NCBI GenBank assembly: GCA_020055645.1
Contig: CM034548.1
Coordinates: forward strand, 18,662,001 to 18,726,000
Source of the DNA: Tomocerus qinae
Lineage: Eukaryota > Arthropoda > Collembola > Entomobryomorpha > Tomoceridae
Direction: 5' to 3'
Length of the DNA: 64,000 nucleotides
Shown: piece by piece, positions 14,061-29,000 of the stretch
How positions within the stretch are numbered: the stretch's first letter is position 1
Layout: each line of letters opens with the position of its first letter
The notes under the pieces: model-generated
Seen by the model: the letters and a program-made list of their open reading frames with translations, nothing else
Told to the model about the DNA's origin: nothing
Databases searched by the model: none
Made by a program: the position numbers and the translations under genes

Positions 14061-17000
14061 GTAAGGTATCTCAATGTGGCCATGCCTCTGCCTTTGGTGA
14101 CTGCTGACCTATTGTTGCCAATCTTTAGCTTTATTAGATTATTGTTATTACCGATAACATAGAAAGCCAAGAGCTTATTGTTTTCGCCTTATTGTCATTT
14201 ATCTCTGGAGGCATTCATCATCCAACGTGTGAAACAGATTTACAATTTTGGGTACTTCAACTCGTTTTGTTTACTTACTTCATAGAAAAGTTATTTAAAT
14301 TATACACTTATGACTTCGTGTCTTAATAATAATCCAATCAGCCGTTTGGCTCTGGTTTTTACCGATGAGCTGTCTGTTGAGTCACGCTATGGCGTATTAG
14401 ACAAACAATTTTTTCCAAGCGTCATCAAAAGTTGCTAATACAAAGGATAATAATATCATGTGGCTAAAAAGACAAAACGGGATTTGCATGCAAGTCTGAA
14501 TGCATCTGCATAAGTAGGGTTGGTCAATATAAGGAACCTCTGTCTGAAAACCCTTTTTGGGAGAGTAAAAATGGAATTTGCGCGAGAGATGAACAAATAT
14601 AACCGATTTTCATGAATATTAACAATGCGTTGCCCAAGAATGTATTCAATGGAATGGAAAGAATGAGGAGTACTTTCTGGTTTTGGCATAAGAAAAACAG
14701 ACCTGAGCACAACATCCCTGTTGAGACATTGTGGGGAAACCTTGAGATGATATTTGTGAATATCTCTGTAGGTACTCCTGGATGAGCGTTGTACATTTTT
14801 TTAAAACTTGCAAAGCTTGCCTTTTCATCAAAATGCAAATGATGTGGCACAGATAGATAGATCCCTGGCATCCTTAGGGTAGCTCTCTGGAATGATTTTA
14901 CTTAATTCGTAAGAAAAACAGGAAAATACTTTGGCATGTGGTACCTATCTATATAGTCATACAATTTGATAAACTGCTAGTAGCTATAGGTTGTTTGTGC
15001 CAACCTACGTAAATAGAGAAAGGATTTTTTCAAGTGCAATAAAAATAGACATTAAGAAGAGACATCATGTAGGAATTTAATGAAAGAAACGAAATGCGTA
15101 CGAGCAGACTCACTCACAAAAGAGTTATTAGGTTTAAGGTCACTTGTTAATTGGTTTTTAAGTTAAGACGACATTAATTTCCTGAAAATTACTCATTTGA
15201 GACGAAACGGAAAGTACATAATGGTAAAGTGTCTATCTACACAACAGAACGCATGCAAATTTAAGTGCAAATCTATTTATTTACATTGAGTAGCTCTTGA
15301 CTTTTAAGAATTGTCAGTGATTATATAGGATGGAAAGGCTGTAGTTTAGAGGAAGAAAGGAATTAAAAAAAACTCTTAAACAATTTACAAAGTCAATACG
15401 CAGAGAATTACTTGCTGGAGATACACAAACTGATACAGGACATAATAATGCTACACGAGTTGAATAGCCAAGCCAAAAAGTGAGTAAAACTCCAAAGATA
15501 AAAAACGTGTATTAAGACAACCAAATTACTTTTCTATCTTCAGCATATATTATGTTTATTTGTTTGCCATATCGTAGCATAGTAAAGGATTGCATACTTA
15601 TGTAAAGACTTACATCAGAGTAGACCGATAAGAAGGGTGAAACCAAGATAGGATCCCCGTGGGCAGTTTATGTAAATATAATGCAAACGTACCGCACACT
15701 GATACTTAATTAACAAGGCTACTGTTCCCTGCTCACTTGACAAAGTTCTTTATTACATATTTGTCATTTGGACTTGAACCTCATCATATCAGCACTACCA
15801 CTTACTTTACAGAATTCCTAATCGTCGTCTCGTGTGCGCGCTCAAAAGACATTATGCGAAGCGTAGAACAAAAATGCTCCGTTTTTCCACTTTTACTTTG
15901 TTTCCACTTGATGGCCTGTCTTTTGACACTTGCAATTACATGACTTGTTATCTAAACCAACTCACTCCTATCATGTCGTGGCTCTTTGTTCATTCTACTA
16001 ACTATACCTAAGGAAATGGCACAAATGCCAATGTACATACATTACTTATACAAATATTTCTACAGGCATACATTTTTAACATACTTATAATCTGAACTGA
16101 ATTGAAACGCATTTTAATGACTTGGCTGTTCACTTACTATTCAGATACAAAATGATAAATGAAGATTACTCAACAAGATAAGGTGGATTTTACTCTAAAG
16201 ATATGAATGGTCATGTTCTTTTGGGTTTGGGCACTTAATCCTTAAAAATGTTATCTGGTGAGATATTCCATATACGTCTATTTAGATGAGGTTGAGTAGA
16301 CTGGAAGTTGAGCTTTGTCAGTAAAAGGAAGTTAACTCTGCGTCACCACCACCACAGAGCACGTATGATTTGAAATTAAAGTTCAGTGCTACATTTACGT
16401 AAGAAGGAGTACCGTTGGAGCTTATGCAGATTATTAGAAGATATAACTCGTAAGGAATGCAAGTGGAGCTATACTCATAAAGGAAGTAAAGGAGAATGAG
16501 AAAATGTCGGAAAGTGGAAATAATGCGTCCGCTTTAATATTATCTAAAGCTAAGAGACAGGGATTATCTGAATGAATCACGTAAGGATTTAAGCAAAAGT
16601 AAAAGGAGTTTAGTGAGAAGTCTCGATGAAAAGAATTCTCACATTTGCTACTAATAATAAAATGCAATGAACTAGATAGTCGTAAGTCATCTTGCATACC
16701 TGAACTAATAAAGTTAATTAACGGATAAAGATTGTCATATGCACTTAATTGCATTGTACTCTAATCCTAAACACATTCTATCAATTTTTGAATAACTGGA
16801 AATGTGTGTAATTACTTGCATATCATTAAATAATAGAGTTGCACCGTTAGTAGAACTTAACTTGGTCCTTTAGAATTGTGTGTCGGATGTTTTTACACCT
16901 GAATGTCTTGTCTATTAACTTGAGATAGTTGGAGGATATCCTTCCGACTTACAACCCACCACCACCACTTACCATTAATAAGGAAAGGTATTCTAAAGTA

Positions 17001-20000
17001 TATGAATAGAACGGATAATTGTAGTAAAGATAGTTCAATAATAGGTTTAATAGTACAATATAATAGCGAGTTTATATAGGATTAGTAGGGTGATGGCATT
17101 AGATCACAGAGAGTAGTTATCTAGCTTTAATGAAATTCCGAAATGAGTCATGTGATAGAGAGACATAGGATTTAAGTTGTAATAGGGTTGAAAGAATGCA
17201 GAAGTGAACAAGCAATGACCTGGGCACTAATGGCCCTGTAAATTAAAGTTTTAGTGCAGTTTATAAAATAATAAAATGGAATCTGGGGATTATCTACTTG
17301 TCTGACGAGACAGGATAGGACAACAAACAATTTAACAAAATGTAAAATGCAGTGCTGTGCATAATAGAGATGAACAAGGGGAGAGTGCACAAAATACATA
17401 GCTCTACGCATCATCACATTTTTCTCACATCATAATATCACATTAGTTTGGTTTATTTAGTATGCTACACATTTCCTCCAAAGAGTAAGTACCTTCTCGC
17501 GGTGTACAACTACATTTACATTGTAGTAGACCAACAAGTACCACTACAGCATTCATCTTCACACAAAATACAATAATGTATCCACATTGAGAATTGTGAT
17601 TGAGTAGAATAAAAAGACAGGTTTGCATGGCAGAGAGCAATTAATCATGCGATATTTGTGCGAGAGTTGACGTTGTCTGTCCAACTGCTAACTCTTTTTA
17701 TACAGTAGTATAAAGTTGTATGAGAGTACTCCGTATACATAATAGATATGGTAATAAACTATTTAGTACCATCACTACTATTAGTACTTAATATTATTAT
17801 TCTAAAGTGCAACACTCTGATGGAATTGCCATGATGATGATGACGGTAAAGTTTACTTCAGAAAGGAAGTATTATCCTATCTCTACTTCCACCAACAATA
17901 AACAAAATAAACTCAAAACTAACAACCCTACCACAAACTAGTCGTCATAAATTATATCTATAGCATTACACAAATGTAATAGGATGACCATACAACTTAT
18001 TGTGGACTAATATCATCTCTTTTTTATATACCACCCTTCCTACTACTAACTTTTCTATTGGCAACCTTTAAACAAAATGCTACTCTCGGAGTGGTTTTAA
18101 GAAACCAAGGAAAATCCAACATTTGGTTGAAGTACTAGTAAAGTTCAAGAGAGCAATAGCAATTGAATAGAATTAACTCAAACATGTATTTGCAGTATGT
18201 AGTGGATTGTTAGGGGTGAGTGGCTACAATTTTTAGTAGTAGCTACCAAATACAATTACACGAGTACAAAGCTGTAGATCTGTTTTACTTATGAATGAGT
18301 TATGGATGCTGAATGTCAAGGTGAGACAAGAACATGACATAATACACAAGATTTGTTGTGTGTTCCCTATGTCCCTAAGTTGTTAATGACCCATGTACTT
18401 TATATGTGAATCTTCAGGGGGATGCTACTACATGTTCAATCACTATGGAGAGGGGGATCGTATATTAACAAATGAACCATGTCTCAACTGTACCTGTCAC
18501 AACTCCATGCTAATGTGTTACCTCCGGGTTTGTCCTTTCACAAAACCGATCGGTCAGGATTGCACCATTGAGAAGAAACCGGACCAATGCTGCCCAGTCA
18601 TCACTTGTCCCGAAGGTAATTAATCCTTTCTACTATCAAATTTATACTATATAACTCACCAACCAATTGTATCTGACTTCCGCTTTTTATTCTTTCATGT
18701 TCAAAAAATAGATTTAGGTTCATAGGAAATTATTTTGACAATAGTAAAATGTCCATAAAATATTAATAAATAATGCTAGGTTATTCAAAAGTGTAAACAT
18801 CATTGTCGAAAAAATTATTTCAAGAGCAGTTACAAAATATTTATGCACGAAAACAGTTTGCATGACTTTAAAAATAAAAACATCGTTTTCGATTTTATAT
18901 TTGGGGAAATCTCAATGCTTTTTCAACTCAAACTGGTCGAAATAAATTTTAAAACAATTAAATATCTAAAGTATTGAGTTTAATTTAAAAACGCAGTGAA
19001 AAATTGGGATTTGTTTAGTAAGTATCGGTTTAGTATTTTAAATTGTTGAACTAAATAGACAGTGGTGTAAGATTTATTTGAGGTTGTAGTGGTAGTTGGA
19101 TTGTGAGTGAGTAGAGTGACGTAAATGTATAGCAAGTACTTTTTATTTAGGTATTTTTGTTTGAGTGTCCATGTTTGGTTTGATTTTCCGTGGTGTTGAA
19201 GAGTAGAGGTATATCGACCTCCACTGAAAGAGTTGATTGATTCGATTCTTATCGGACACATTGCAGCTTTCCTTGACAATCGTTTGTTAATTTAGTCACG
19301 GTTTATTTAGCAAACTATAAGCTAACGGGTTCAGTGGACGTTTTCATGCCTCCAGTACTTTTACCTAATAGTCTGCCAGTTTTTCTCACACCACATCTCG
19401 TAGTTATTACGTATATACGTACTACTGATAGTAGGTTATATTATAATCCCCAGTTAATGTTTGGTAATTCCCTACTATAATGCTTTAGATGATACTAGAA
19501 GGGAGTAGCAAATAAAAGACATGCTACGGTCCAACATCAGATATCATTTCTCTATTATGTGTGTATCCGTTGGATAGTTTGCCTTATACGGTTGCAATTT
19601 CCCAGGCCTATTCTGTATCATAAATACATATTGTAGTTGTGCCTTTCTTTTTATATTTTATTGGCCATATTACAGGAATTGTAATTCATTCTTTGTCTTA
19701 TCGTTAGTTATATCACGTTTTAATGTAGAGTATACTTAGAAAAGTCATGACAGCGTCTCCCTCTCATTCACTCCAATTTACTATCACCACAGCTAAAGAG
19801 TTCGTCGGTGAAGTTGTCTATTATCAGACTGGTTATTCAATTTTATTTAGCTAAACTTGAATCACGCCCTTGTAACGTCTTGCCGAATCATTTGTTTTCA
19901 ACATTTTCTGACTGATGAGTGAATGACTGGTGTGCAATATATTACAGATGAATTTTACAATGCATTACGTCACAATTATATAATTTCTGGCATGCTCATG

Positions 20001-23000
20001 TAATTGTGGAGGATAACTTGAATGTTATGCTTTTAATATTATAATATATAGCCAGAGTAAATCCTATCTAAAAAAGTTATTGTTAGAAGATTAGAAAAAG
20101 CAAAAAGTAGTTATCAACGGAGGAATTCGCAAAATATTTGCTTTAATAATTGAGGATCGTAAAACAGTCAAAAGATGAAAGGAAGAAAAGCGGTGGTAGG
20201 ATCCTATATTTGAGTGTTTAGAGATAATCTCCTATAGACTAGATGATATACTCGGACAATAAAGAGCGATGTAACATAACAATGAGAGAATAATGAGCGG
20301 CTGACAATGGGAGAGTAAAATATCTGACTAAGGGTAAAAATCTTCCTTTCTGGCAAGTAAGTCATAATCTTTGCTGATTAACAGTGCCGGTCTCTTTAGT
20401 AACACCAGGAGCGTTAATCTCATCCACGACGACGTCCACGACCACTCTGGCAACGATTTCACCGTCTGAAGTAGCCACGTTAGAAAGAGGATGTGAAATG
20501 GACGGGAAATATTATCCTGACGGAGCCCAAGTGGCCGGAGACCCGAGTAAACCTTGTGAGCTGTGTTACTGCATTCGGAATAAAACTGCCTGTGTGATGC
20601 AAGAGTGTACTCTGAATGTTGATGGATGCAGTCCTGAGTTCCAACCCGGCGTTTGTTGCCCTGTTCGCTATCAGTGTGATGGACCTCTGCAAATCACCGA
20701 CGCTTCGACCATCGCTGGAATTATAACGACAACTGTTAGCACGTTATTCTCATCTACGCCGCAACCGGGTGGATGTTATCGAGGAGGCGAGTATTATGCC
20801 GATGGCTCTCAGATCCCTGCACCTGGAGAAGCTGCTCCTTGCGAACATTGCTACTGTATGCACGGAGAGGTACGTTGTATTATTATGTCCAATTAACAGC
20901 TTTTGCGTGTTCAGAAGAGAATAGGAGTTGTTGCACTTTTTTCCCTTGTAATGAATTGAAAAATAATAATAAGTGGGAGATACCTACTTAGCATTTTTGC
21001 ATGTTCTGACACGAGTGTTACATCAGTTCTTTTATTAATAATATGATAAATACTATTTTGTGACGACAGATTGTATGCGCTGTTCAAGAATGTGGAAGTC
21101 CGTTAGAAAATGAAGGTGGAAATTGTACTGCCGTCCCTCCACGCTCTGGATTATGTTGCCCCGAAAAATACACTTGCAGTAAGACATAAATAATACAAAT
21201 TCCTGAGTAAAATAATTGACATGAGGTTATTTACAATTTGGAATTTTTTAGTGTCTGATGATGGGGAGAATGCTTTGAATGACGGAGTAACAAACTCAAT
21301 GGACAGTTCAACTGTGGGAGGAATTAATGAAAATGAAGCAACACAAGGGCCCAATGATGTTTCTGTAACTGTAGGTTCGGAAACAGAAGTCAAACCAGAA
21401 TTTGATGAGCAAACCACAAACCAAGATCAACCGGGAGATTCTTTAACAATGGAAACTACTTCGGTTAAATCTGTAAACACAACGGAGAGGGAAGAAATTG
21501 GAGCTGGACCCACTTCTACCAGTACACCCGACCGCGAATCCAATCTGCAACAAGGTCAAGATCAAGATGATAACATTTCTCACGATGGAACTCCTAGCTC
21601 CAACGAGCCTTCTGTAACAAATCAAGACTCGGTCACTGAATCAGCACCTAACGAAATCCTCATAACTAGCGATCAGTCGACACAGTCTTCTGCTTCCGTT
21701 TCCGCATCATCCACAGAAAGTATCATTGGAAGTGGGTCTACAGAATCTGCAGTTGAAGCGACTACTTTGAGAGATGTATCTAGTCCTGAAGCCACTTCCT
21801 CCTCACCTGTCTCAATCGAGAGCTCCACACCTGCCGGACAATCTTCTTCTTCCGCACCATCTGAGTCAAATGAAGATGAAACAGCGAGTTCGAGTCCCAC
21901 GGGAGAAAATGAGCAGGCAGTAAATGACGGTACAGCAAGTTCAATCGGTGGCGAAGAGATTACAACAACTTCATCATTGACGTCATCATCTGGTAGACCA
22001 CAGACTCCTGACAATTTAGTTTCAACAAGTTCAAGACCACAAGAAGGAGTAACAGATTCTGATGTGTCAGCAGGAATAAATGCAGATGATAAAATCGACA
22101 ATGTTCAAACACAAACAACTGTAGCCAGTAATATCGAATCACAAATGTCCACAGAAAAAGAGTCACACGTTTCCACTTCTAAACCCGGATCTGCTGCTGA
22201 TGAAAATCCCGCAGACAGCGAAACTGCTGGAGCATCCAATGATGCCGTTCATGATGAGGCAACAGGAGAAAACGAGGGCCCACGTGAAACAACGATAAGA
22301 CCAGATACTATTCCTTCAGGATCTATTGTAACTACTGGGGCATCTATCATCAATGAAGATGGAAGCGCTAATGCTCCTGGAAATAAGCCAAGTGATGCGG
22401 AACAGTCACCAAATTTTGATGAGAATTCTAGTCAGTCCTCTTCTGGAGAAGAAGTTACGACGATAAGAGTTGCCGCTATGAGTGACGACCCTCATATGGA
22501 AACTAAAATCAAACCAGCCACTGTAGTAACCGATGAAGGCTCAACCTCTGCTCCGTCTCAAGATACATCTTCAACAACGCGTGCATCAACAATCGAGGAA
22601 ATCCCTGCCAGTACTCAGAAACCAACCACTGGAGATAAAGATGAAACGCAAGCCAGTTCTGAATCTGGACAAATAATTGGAGAAGAATTTCCATCTGTCA
22701 GTCCCCCTGTTATCAACAATTTGGAAGGAGGAAGACCGACAGCCCCAGCTAATCAAGATTCTGAAAATGCCGTTAGCCCAGATGAGGGAAGTGACAAAGT
22801 CTTTGATCCAGCCGCAGGGAGTGATCATGTACATCCTGGTTCCGATGCACCTTCTCATGGACAAGAAAATGACAATCTACCTCCCGGTTCTAGTGCCGAT
22901 GCACCATCCGAAGACAATAAAACTGTTAGCTCAGCTGCCGTTGACAAAATAGAAGTTACCACCCAACAAACTGGCCAGAATATTCCAAGTGATTCAAATA

Positions 23001-26000
23001 TCCATGATAATACCGTTATTGACGAAGCAGGATCTCCAGCAGCTGATGATTCCAATAATATTGTGGATTCCAACGACGCAGTCCCAGTTCCTGTTACCAC
23101 TTCCTCTACAGCATCTCCCGCCGATGTCCCTCAGACAACATCATCTTCTAAAGATCAACAAGAAATGAATGACGGTGGAATTAGCGACTCCATGGACAAT
23201 TCCAGACCAACTCAGGGATCATCAGTGAGTGAAAGCGATTCCATTACGACCGCATCTCCGCAAATGGGAACCAGTGACAATCAAGAATCTAAACCAGCAG
23301 ATGCTTCATCGGATGATGCTAGCGATTCTTCACCAACTTTGGCTCCGTCCACAGAGAGTAAACCAATGAGTCCGATTGGAAGTTCTACCGGGAGTATAAT
23401 CGAGGCAAATCCTACAACTCTGTCTCCACAATCGGATGCTACCGGAAATGAAGTTTCTCCTAGCTCAACAGTTCAAGATACCCAAAATGTTGATAACAAT
23501 ATGGACAGTTTGTCTCAAGCTCCATCTGCTGATGAAAATGTACAGCCAACAACAAATACTCCTGGAAGCTCCTCTGATAATATTGATGATGACAAACATA
23601 AAATAACAACAATGCAACCTTCTCAAGAAGGAATTCTGGACCATCAAGGGGGAGTTCATGATGAACCTTCTGGAACACCCACCGGAACCACAGTACATCC
23701 TGGACAGATTTCAGATTCTTCTGAAGAACCAAGCATGGATGGAGTTTCTGCTGGACACCAAGTTGAGATGAGCACTGTACACTCTGTTCCTGCCCATGTA
23801 GATTCGACTACTGTAACTTCGATACATGTTGACACAAGCGTCAATGTACGGGAAACCACTTTAGCCCCCGGAGCTGTTGCAGGAAATGAAGGAGGAGATG
23901 GAGCTTCAAATGACGACGCGGGTACAACTAGCACTTCTAATGTTGGCCAGTCTCAAGGAAGTGAAAATGACCAAGAAGAGGGATCCGCTATTCAACACGA
24001 TGACGTCACTACTCAATCAGCTATAACTTCAAGCAGCACACAACGACAACCGTTGCCTGAATTGTCTACTGAGTCTCAAGTTGTCACCGAAGAATCTTCT
24101 GCTGTGCATGATGGCGGAGTTGCAGCTGTGACCGTGAAGGAACCAACTGGAGATGGAATTACGGAAATCAGCTCTATTACTGAATCGGCAATGAATGATG
24201 ATAGCGCAGCTAGCAAAGAACCTGCTTCCGAAAGTGCCACCGACTCTGCTCAACAACAATCTTCCTCAACTTCGGCGCCTACAAACATAAGAGACCCTGT
24301 AATTGAAACTGTGACTGACGCCGCTTCAAGTGATGCGGAAGATGCTCCCTCAATGGACGACAATAAGAAACCTGAAAGTGTGACGGACTCAAATACTGCG
24401 ACTGAATCTGTACCAATTCAAGACGGAGGAATTGCTAGTCAAGAGCCCGGAACAGCCACCGAATCCCAATCTATATCTGGAACCGAACCCTCTGCTCAAC
24501 ACGATGATAATGCTATTGCTAACGAACCTGTCTCACCATCAGGAACTGAACAGCCACCTTCTCAGGATGCGATTAGTAAAGATCCATCTCTAGAAACCTC
24601 AACTGACGAAAATTCTGCGGCAAGCAACAGCGATAAGGACATGGGCTCAAGCTCCCCCTCGTCTACAGAATCATCCTCCGGAATGAATGATGGGGTTGCT
24701 GCAAGTGAAAATGAAGCTGGATCTCCATCTGTAACCGAAATTAATTCCGCCACTGAATCTTCTGCTCAAAATGATGGAATAGAAAACAATAACAATGAAC
24801 CTGGATCTCCAACGCAATCAAGTGTTGTCACTGAATCATCTTCTGCTGTTCACGATGAATCTTCCAGTGTTACAGAAAATGTAGCTGGATCTCACACACA
24901 ATCAAGTGTTGTGACTGAATCTTCGTCGGCTGCTCACGATGAAGCTGCTGGTGTAACAGATAATTCAGCCGGATCTGGATCTCCCACTCAATCAAGTGTT
25001 GTCACTGAATCTTCTTCAGCCAGTCATGATGAAGCTGCAGGAGTAACCGATAATTTAGCAGGATCTGGATCTCCCACTCAATCAAGTGTTGTCACAGAAT
25101 CTTCTTCAGCCAGTCATGATGAAGCTGCAGGAGTAACCGATAATTTAGCAGGATCTGGTTTCCCTACTCAATCCAGCATTGCTCCGGAATCGCCATCAGG
25201 AGTTCATGATGAAACTGCTGGAGGATCAGAAAATTTGGGAGAAGGTGGAGATTCTTCTCCAGCTGTACATGATGAAGGTGCTGGTGTAACAGAAAACGTA
25301 GGTGGGTCTGGATCTCCCACACAATCAAGTGTCGTAACAGAATCGTCTTCTGCTGCTCACGATGAAGGTGCAGGGGTAACCGATAATTTAGCTGGATCTG
25401 GATCTCCAACACAATCAAATGTTATTACCGAATCGTCTTCTGCTGTTCATGACGAAGCTGCTGGAGTGACCGAAAATGTAGCTGGGTCCCCCACACAATC
25501 AAGTGTTGTCACTGAATCCTCTTCGGCTGTTCACGATGAAGCTGCAGGAGTAACTGATAATTTATCTGGATCTGGATCTCCCACACAATCAAGCGTTATC
25601 ACAGAATCGTCTTCAGCTGTTCATGACGAAGCTGCTGGAGTGACAGAAAATGCAGCTGGATCTCCCGCACAATCGGGTGTTGTCACGGAATCATCTTCTG
25701 CTGTTCACGATGAAGCAGCTGGTGTGACAGATAGTTTAACTGGGTCTGGATCTCCCTCGCAGTCAAATGTCGTCACTGAATCACCTTCAGCTATTCACGA
25801 TGACGCTGCTGGTGCAACAGAAATTGTAGCCGGATCTGGATCTCCTATTCAATCAAGTGTTGTTACTGAATCTTCTTCAGCCAGTCATGACGAAGCTGCA
25901 GGTGTGACAGATAACTCTTCAGGATCAGGATCTTCTACACAATCAGGTGTTGTTACTGAATCGTCATCGGCTGCTCACGATGAAGGAGCTGCTGGTGTAA

Positions 26001-29000
26001 CAGATAATTCCGCCGGATCTGTATCTCCCACTCAATCAAGTGTTGTCACGGAATCTTCTTCAGCCAGTCATGATGAAGCGGCAGGTGTGACAGACAACTC
26101 AGCTGGATCGGGATCTTCTACACAATCAAATGTTGTCACTGAATCATCTTCAGCTGTTCATGATGAAGGAGCTGGTGTAACTGATAATGGATCACCAACA
26201 GAATCTAATGTTGTCAACGAGCCGTCTGCAGTGTCAAATGATGAAGGTGGAGCTAATAATGACGATAAAATCTCCGGATCTGTCACAGAAACTAATGTAC
26301 CAACCGAATCTCCTCCTCTCAATGATGGCAGTGCTACCAATGAAAAGGAAACACAGTCGTCCACAGAATCTAACGCGATCACTGAATCTTCATCTGCCAT
26401 GCACGATGGAAGTGACACTGGTGACAAAGACTCGAGTTCAGGAATCACGGAAGGTAGTGCAGTCACCGAATCTCATCCACAATCCGACGATGTCTCCAGC
26501 ACAACCCAGAAAGACCTAGTTTCTGCATCACCTACAGTCAGCAGTTCTGTCACAGAAGCATCTGAAATGGCCGATGAAAATGTAGCAATTGAAAACGACG
26601 GAATTTCTCGACCCGTCACCGAGGCTGCGGCTCCAGTCAGTTCTTCAGACAGGGAACCATCAACTGAGACTGTTGTAGCCACGGAATCTTCTGGACTCAA
26701 CGACGGAAGCAACAATGGGGAGACTCAACCAGGTCACTCAACTGAATCTAGCAGCGTTACAGAATCATCTGCGATCATGGACGAACCAGACAAAGTTAAG
26801 GAACCAAGTGGTGAAACAATGCGACCTTCTCCAGTTTCTGTAACTACACAATCCTCTGTCCAAGGAGAAACGACAATAATCTCCGGAGATAGTAGGCCAA
26901 ATGAACAGGCAACGAATGCTCCTATCTCTGACAGTCCGGCTATTTCTGGAGTCCATGAGCAACCAATTACAGTTCTTCCAGGCAGTATGGCTGATGAGAA
27001 AGAAATAGAGTCATCTTCTTCCCCCGCCTCCGGAATTTCTGACTCAGAATCACAAGCCGTGAATGATGGAATTGAAGATAGTTCTCCAACAACCACTCCA
27101 GCACCAATTTCCCACTCCAGTCCATCATCATCATTGCCAGAAGAGATAACTGAAAGTAATTTGGTTGTTAACGAGATGGGACCAATGCAAGCTGTATCTC
27201 TTGTCAGAGACAATAAGACAGAATCTCCAGTCCTATCTTCTTCTCCCAGACCTTCTGAAATTTCTGATGTATCTACTGCTGACGGTGTTTCCAGCTCCGC
27301 TCCGGAATTGTCATCAACTACTGCGGAGTCTATTGACAAGGTATTTAACCCATCCAACGATTCCCCTGTTGGAGAATCCGATCCAAATATGGACTTTGCT
27401 ACCACTCCAAAAGGTGTATCGTCTCAATCGGTCACAGAATCCGTTCTTGAATCTTCCACACACGTCGGAGATAAGGGCCAAGGCTCCTCTGTTTCTTCTG
27501 AAGGTCCAATTAACGATGAAAATCTAACCACATCTCCAATTGCTTCCCAAAATAATGAAAATCAACCAGGAGACTTTTCTTCAACACAGTCAAGTAATAT
27601 CGACGTTAGTACTGCTAAAGACGCTCCAGAAGTAGAGAACCCTACTACATCTCAATCACCTGCATCCGTCCCATCAGAAAATATTCCTGAGTCTAACGAT
27701 GAACCTGCAGTGCCAACAACGTCCCGTCCAGAATCATCAACATCATCTGCGGAAGACGATGCCACGCCTGCCCAAGATTCTGTGGAAGAATCTTCCGTCC
27801 CTACAATTACTCGAATTCCTGGAGAAGGCAGTTGTTTCGTTGAAGGCAAGACTTACAGAAACGGAACTCGAATCCCACCTTCAACACCATGTCAGTTGGC
27901 TTGTGCTTGCCAAAACAGTATTGTTCATTGTCTTCTCGTCCACTGCCCACCAGCTCCAAACAACCAATTTGACTGTAAACCAATGTATAGATCTGGAATT
28001 TGTTGTCCCGAATATGATTGTGGTAAGCATCGAATAAAAAAATTGCCTGTAATTTAATTCCTTTTTATAGGACTTTTTCCAAAAATTTGGTATTTTCTTT
28101 CAGGTTCAACGAGCAGTCCTCCTAGTATTACTGTTACACCCGACAGCGGAGACTCTTCCTCCAGCGATACTTTAGTTACCATCACACCAGAACCATTTTC
28201 TCCAGAAACGACTAGTGTATCCAGAGAAACTTCCTCAGAAGCAACAACAATTGCTGCCAGCAATATTGAAGCCGAAAAAGATACAGAAATCCACGACGAC
28301 GATTCTCATAAAGATTCCGCTGGAGAAACAGAAACTCCAAATATCTCAGTATCCATTGAAGCCATTTTCACAAGTACTCCTACTTCTGATGTTACAAATG
28401 AAAACTTAGTCTCCGGATCTACTGAAAGAGTCCAGCTGACATCCGAACAGCCCAATCCTACCCAAGGTGATAATCAAGTGTCAACGGAAACAACTTCTGA
28501 CAATATCCTTGAAATGGGCACAGGTGCAGGAATTCTCAAACCAGTAACACCCGCAGAGCAATCGGACGATGCACCAGAAACGTCGGTTGAACAAACTTCA
28601 ACGTCATCCTCATCATCCTCCTCCGTTTCCTCAGCATCTTCCTCCGTTTCCTCAGAATCTTCGACAAAGCCAGAAATCAATGAAGTTCACCCCGAAGTTT
28701 CGGAATCTCCTGACGAATCTCCCTCGTTTGATCCTTCGGTGGAAGCGGACAGAAGAAACGATACTGAAACTTCGTCCTCCATCCAAGATAATAATAATGA
28801 TAGTAACTTGGTAGTGAGTCCCAGCACAGATAGCACCACGACGAGTACAACAACTACCGAAGCCTCATCTACCATCTCAACCTCCTCCCAACCTTCCAGC
28901 ACTGTAGAGAACGACAGCGAGGAATCTGGCGACGGAGTTCAGCCTGTAGACAATGGAAGTGAATCTTCGTCAACGACAACGACAACCACAGCAGGTAGCA

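Noticed and set aside
14456-14871. Three overlapping minus-strand frames with few stops, inside a Tnc intron
   Set aside because: No frame shows a recognisable motif, splice context or start. All three frames being open together points to base composition and not coding.
24803-26280. Regularly spaced repeats, considered as a CRISPR-like or satellite array
   Set aside because: Units are in frame, encode a Ser/Thr-rich peptide, have no unique spacers, and sit inside a spliced eukaryotic gene.
26734-27405. 223-codon minus-strand frame opposite the Tnc mucin core, and other antisense frames across 21.2-29 kb
   Set aside because: Shadows of the real plus-strand exon, where repeated TCT/TCA/GAA/ACA codons remove stops on the other strand.
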